A stretch of DNA of 17,026 bases from assembly GCA_009783605.1 (NCBI GenBank), contig WRDE01000009.1, positions 1 through 17,026 of the forward strand, given 5' to 3'. The notes under the pieces are model-generated. The model did no database searches. It had not been told where the DNA came from and worked only from the letters and a program-made list of their open reading frames with translations. Below, one piece after another: positions 15,403-17,026 of the stretch (position 1 is its first letter; the number at the start of each line of letters is the position of its first letter). Made by a program: the position numbers and the translations under genes. The stretch is from Oscillospiraceae bacterium. GTDB lineage: Bacteria > Bacillota > Clostridia > Oscillospirales > Acutalibacteraceae.

Positions 15403-15873
15403 ATGAATGTAGAGGAAATATTGGATCAGATGGATGAATTGGTCGATAAATCCACCCGTATGCCGTTGATCAACAAAAACCTGATCGAAGCGGAAAAGAT
15501 CGGGAATTTGCTCGATGCGCTCCGGCTCAACATCCCGGTAGAGGTGCGGCAGGCCCGCGCCATTGTCGCCGACCGTTCTGAAATCATCCAAACCGCCCGC
15601 AGGGAAGGGGAAACCATCATCCGCGCCGCCGAAGAACGGGCCCGGAAAATGGTTGCGGAGGAGGAGATCGTCAAATCCGCCCAGCTGCGGGCCACCGAAA
15701 TGATGAGCAACGCCCAGCAAAAATCCCGGGAGATGCGCCGGGGCGCTTTTGATTTTTCGGAGGATATGCTGCGCAAAACGGAGGAAGCGCTGGCGGCGCG
15801 GTTAGGCGAGGTCCGGTCGGTGCGGCAGAGTCTGCGCAATCCGGCAACCATCGCGCAGGAAAAGCCGGAATAA
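15403..15873 (+). CDS. Small coiled-coil protein of unknown function
   Basis: The product has 156 residues. The ATG at 15403 is chosen over an upstream TTG because GAAAGGGG lies 8 nt before it. The sequence is strongly charged and helical, with Ala-rich heptads from about 24 to 142 (RREGETIIRAAEERARKM), no signal peptide and no membrane segment. It resembles the soluble stalk part of F-type ATPase b subunits and DivIVA-like coiled coils, and similar proteins next to coaD in clostridia are often labelled ATPase for that reason alone. There is no nucleotide-binding motif and no membrane anchor, so I do not assign an ATPase role. It is probably transcribed with coaD. Confidence 0.85.
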   Translation: MNVEEILDQMDELVDKSTRMPLINKNLIEAEKIGNLLDALRLNIPVEVRQARAIVADRSEIIQTARREGETIIRAAEERARKMVAEEEIVKSAQLRATEMMSNAQQKSREMRRGAFDFSEDMLRKTEEALAARLGEVRSVRQSLRNPATIAQEKPE

Positions 15874-15883
15874 GCCCGATACG

Positions 15884-15926
15884 ATGTGCGCAGCATTCCC
15901 CGATATACAGGGAACGCTGCGCATAT
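15884..15926 (+). terminator. Hairpin, weak terminator or attenuator
   Basis: Two 17-nt arms (15884-15900 and 15910-15926) pair through the cores GCGCAGC and GCTGCGC, with two mismatches and a 9-nt loop. Only a short T stretch (TATTTC) follows, so termination may be partial. It separates the coiled-coil gene from the YmxH-type gene. Confidence 0.5.
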
Positions 15927-15981
15927 TTCATCCCTCTCCCCCATATATATCAATATATGCTATGAAAAACGGGGTGCGAAG

Positions 15982-16290
15982 ATGTTTTGCAGGGTGACTG
16001 ATCTGCGCGCGAAAGAAGTGATCAATGTCAGCGACGGATGCCGGTTGGGGTGCGTGGACGATGTGGAGGTGGATACCTGCACCGCTCATCTCTGCGCCAT
16101 CGTCCTCCACGGGCGGCCGAAATGCTTCGGGCTGCTGGGGCGGGAGGAGGATCTGATCATCCCCTGGAAGGAGATCGAAGTGATCGGCGAGGAGACGATA
16201 TTGGTCAACCGCCCGGGACAGTGCTTCGACCCGACGCCGGGGGAGCATAAGGGGAAGAAGAAGGGGCTTTTGGGCAGCTTGTTCGGGTGA
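15982..16290 (+). CDS. YlmC/YmxH-family sporulation protein (PRC-barrel)
   Basis: The product has 102 residues. The ATG at 15982 follows GGGGTG closely and matches the family start; a GTG further upstream lies inside a hairpin and is rejected. The sequence follows the YlmC/YmxH family pattern: DLRAKEVINVSDGCRLG (7-23), a DVEVD strand, then EEDLIIPWKEIEVIGEETILV (55-75), which fits a PRC-barrel fold. The family is tied to sporulation by co-occurrence; its biochemical role is not established. Oddly, this small protein has seven cysteines (3, 20, 24, 33, 38, 48, 81). A basic C-terminal tail (GEHKGKKKG) ends it. Confidence 0.88.
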   Translation: MFCRVTDLRAKEVINVSDGCRLGCVDDVEVDTCTAHLCAIVLHGRPKCFGLLGREEDLIIPWKEIEVIGEETILVNRPGQCFDPTPGEHKGKKKGLLGSLFG

Positions 16291-16320
16291 CCCCACTCGC
16301 GAAAGCCCCACTCGCGAACG
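16291..16320. repeat. Two tandem 15-bp repeats
   Basis: CCCCACTCGCGAAAG is followed directly by CCCCACTCGCGAACG, one base different. It begins right after the stop codon of the YmxH-type gene. Confidence 0.85.
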
Positions 16321-16366
16321 CCGGATTATTTGAGAGGGCTTGTATGCATTGATACCGGGCGTTCGC
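16314..16366. other. Long-range inverted repeat
   Basis: GCGAACGCC (16314-16322) is matched by its exact complement GGCGTTCGC at 16358-16366, with 35 nt between. It may fold in the 3' region of the YmxH-type transcript. It has no T tract and no known function. Confidence 0.4.
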
Positions 16367-16400
16367 TGGTTTCGCCGCCGCGTCCGGGAAGAGAATTTTC

Positions 16401-16442
16401 AACGACACCCCCGAAAACCGTATGATTTTCGGGGGTGTCGTT
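16401..16442. terminator. Perfect 17-bp hairpin between convergent genes
   Basis: The arms 16401-16417 and 16426-16442 are perfectly complementary around an 8-nt loop, with the core GACACCCCCGAAAA. A-rich/T-rich ends on both sides of the loop and its place between two converging genes suit a bidirectional terminator. The T tract after the stem is modest in both directions. Confidence 0.75.
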
Positions 16443-16453
16443 AATAAACCATA

Positions 16454-17026
16454 TTATATCAACTCATATTTTATCCCTTTATCTTTAGCGAATTCATGGG
16501 CATAGGAGCCTTCATAACACCGGATCACCACGTCTGTTTTTATACCGAGTTTACCGTTTAAAATCTCAGATTCAATTTTTGTTACGCTCCGTGGTACCGT
16601 TATCGTGGCGGCCCATGCAAACCAGAATTCGTTTTTTATTGTTGTCACCCCTTCGGGTATGACAAGTTCGGTAAGGCTCCTGCTAAAGCTGTTGCAATCT
16701 ATAAATTTTGTACCCTCCGGTATCGCATAATATGTATCGGTTTTTCCTTCGGGATATATACATAATTTTGTTTTTTCTCGGTTGAACAGCACCCCATTTA
16801 TATCCGTGTATTTTTGATTGTTTTTATCCACAAAGATATTTTTTAATTCCGCGCATCCCCAAAACGCCGCCTTGTGGATATCCGTTACGCCGGCGGGTAT
16901 GGTGATTTCTTCCAGAGGGCACAGATGAAAAGCCGCATCTCCGATCCGGGTCAGGCTGTCCGGCAACTCGATTTTCTTCAAATTCTGACAGAACCGGAAC
17001 GCGTTTTCCCCAATGATTTTTACGCC
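16454..17026 (-). CDS. BspA-type leucine-rich repeat protein (5' end outside window)
   Basis: The reading frame is open through the right edge, leaving 190 residues of the C-terminal part. It contains BspA/LRR_5-type repeats of about 23 residues with the pattern IGENAFRFCQNLKKIELPDS, IGDAAFHLCPLEEITIPAG, then HKAAFWGCAELKNIFVD. A NGVLFNREKTKLCIYPEGK segment and a final IRCYEGSYAHEFAKDKGIKYELI-like tail are typical of the C-terminus of such proteins. The TTG at 16981 is an internal leucine codon, not the start. These proteins are usually secreted or surface-attached and bind other proteins or carbohydrates; no signal peptide can be seen here because the start is missing. By eye it is less GC-rich than its neighbours, which may point to transfer. 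Confidence 0.88.
   Translation of the reverse strand, partial: GVKIIGENAFRFCQNLKKIELPDSLTRIGDAAFHLCPLEEITIPAGVTDIHKAAFWGCAELKNIFVDKNNQKYTDINGVLFNREKTKLCIYPEGKTDTYYAIPEGTKFIDCNSFSRSLTELVIPEGVTTIKNEFWFAWAATITVPRSVTKIESEILNGKLGIKTDVVIRCYEGSYAHEFAKDKGIKYELI

Noticed and set aside
15403..15873. F-type ATP synthase subunit b
   Set aside because: No N-terminal membrane segment and no neighbouring ATP synthase genes; the similarity is only that of coiled coils.

Overview
The window looks like part of the chromosome of a GC-rich, low-oxygen Gram-positive bacterium, probably an endospore-forming clostridium of the Oscillospiraceae/Ruminococcaceae kind. This rests on the order proC, rsmD, coaD, coiled-coil protein, YmxH-type sporulation protein, on strong Shine-Dalgarno sites, and on dockerins of the DARxxLQxIVGK type. 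It is an inference from gene content, not a proven identification.

Positions 1-13128 (minus strand) hold six consecutive genes, the last one cut by the left edge. They are read from right to left and separated by only 25-48 bases. All six encode the same kind of secreted protein: an N-terminal signal peptide, a two-repeat dockerin, a variable Thr/Pro/Ser linker, one or two Ig-like modules, and a C-terminal CotH-type atypical kinase domain. They probably form one operon driven by an extended -10 promoter near 13224-13254. The three upstream genes (copies 6, 5, 4) have one Ig-like module and the three downstream ones (copies 3, 2, 1) have two, so the array grew by duplication with an internal module duplication on the way. 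The first gene carries an unbroken run of 43 threonines in its linker. No cohesin, scaffoldin or glycoside hydrolase is visible, so the docking partner and the kinase substrates must lie elsewhere.

Positions 13129-13417 are an AT-rich divergent promoter region. Positions 13418-16290 (plus strand) are a housekeeping block: proC (proline synthesis), rsmD (16S rRNA methylation) overlapping coaD (coenzyme A synthesis), a small coiled-coil protein, and a cysteine-rich YlmC/YmxH-family PRC-barrel protein. Two spacers in this block contain short tandem heptamers. A perfect 17-bp hairpin at 16401-16442 separates this block from a convergent, less GC-rich BspA-type leucine-rich-repeat gene that runs off the right edge.

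The unusual system here is the array of six dockerin-CotH proteins. Single dockerin-CotH proteins are known from cellulosome-producing clostridia. A run of six adjacent paralogues with different linkers and module counts suggests a set of secreted, cohesin-displayed kinases whose role is unknown.
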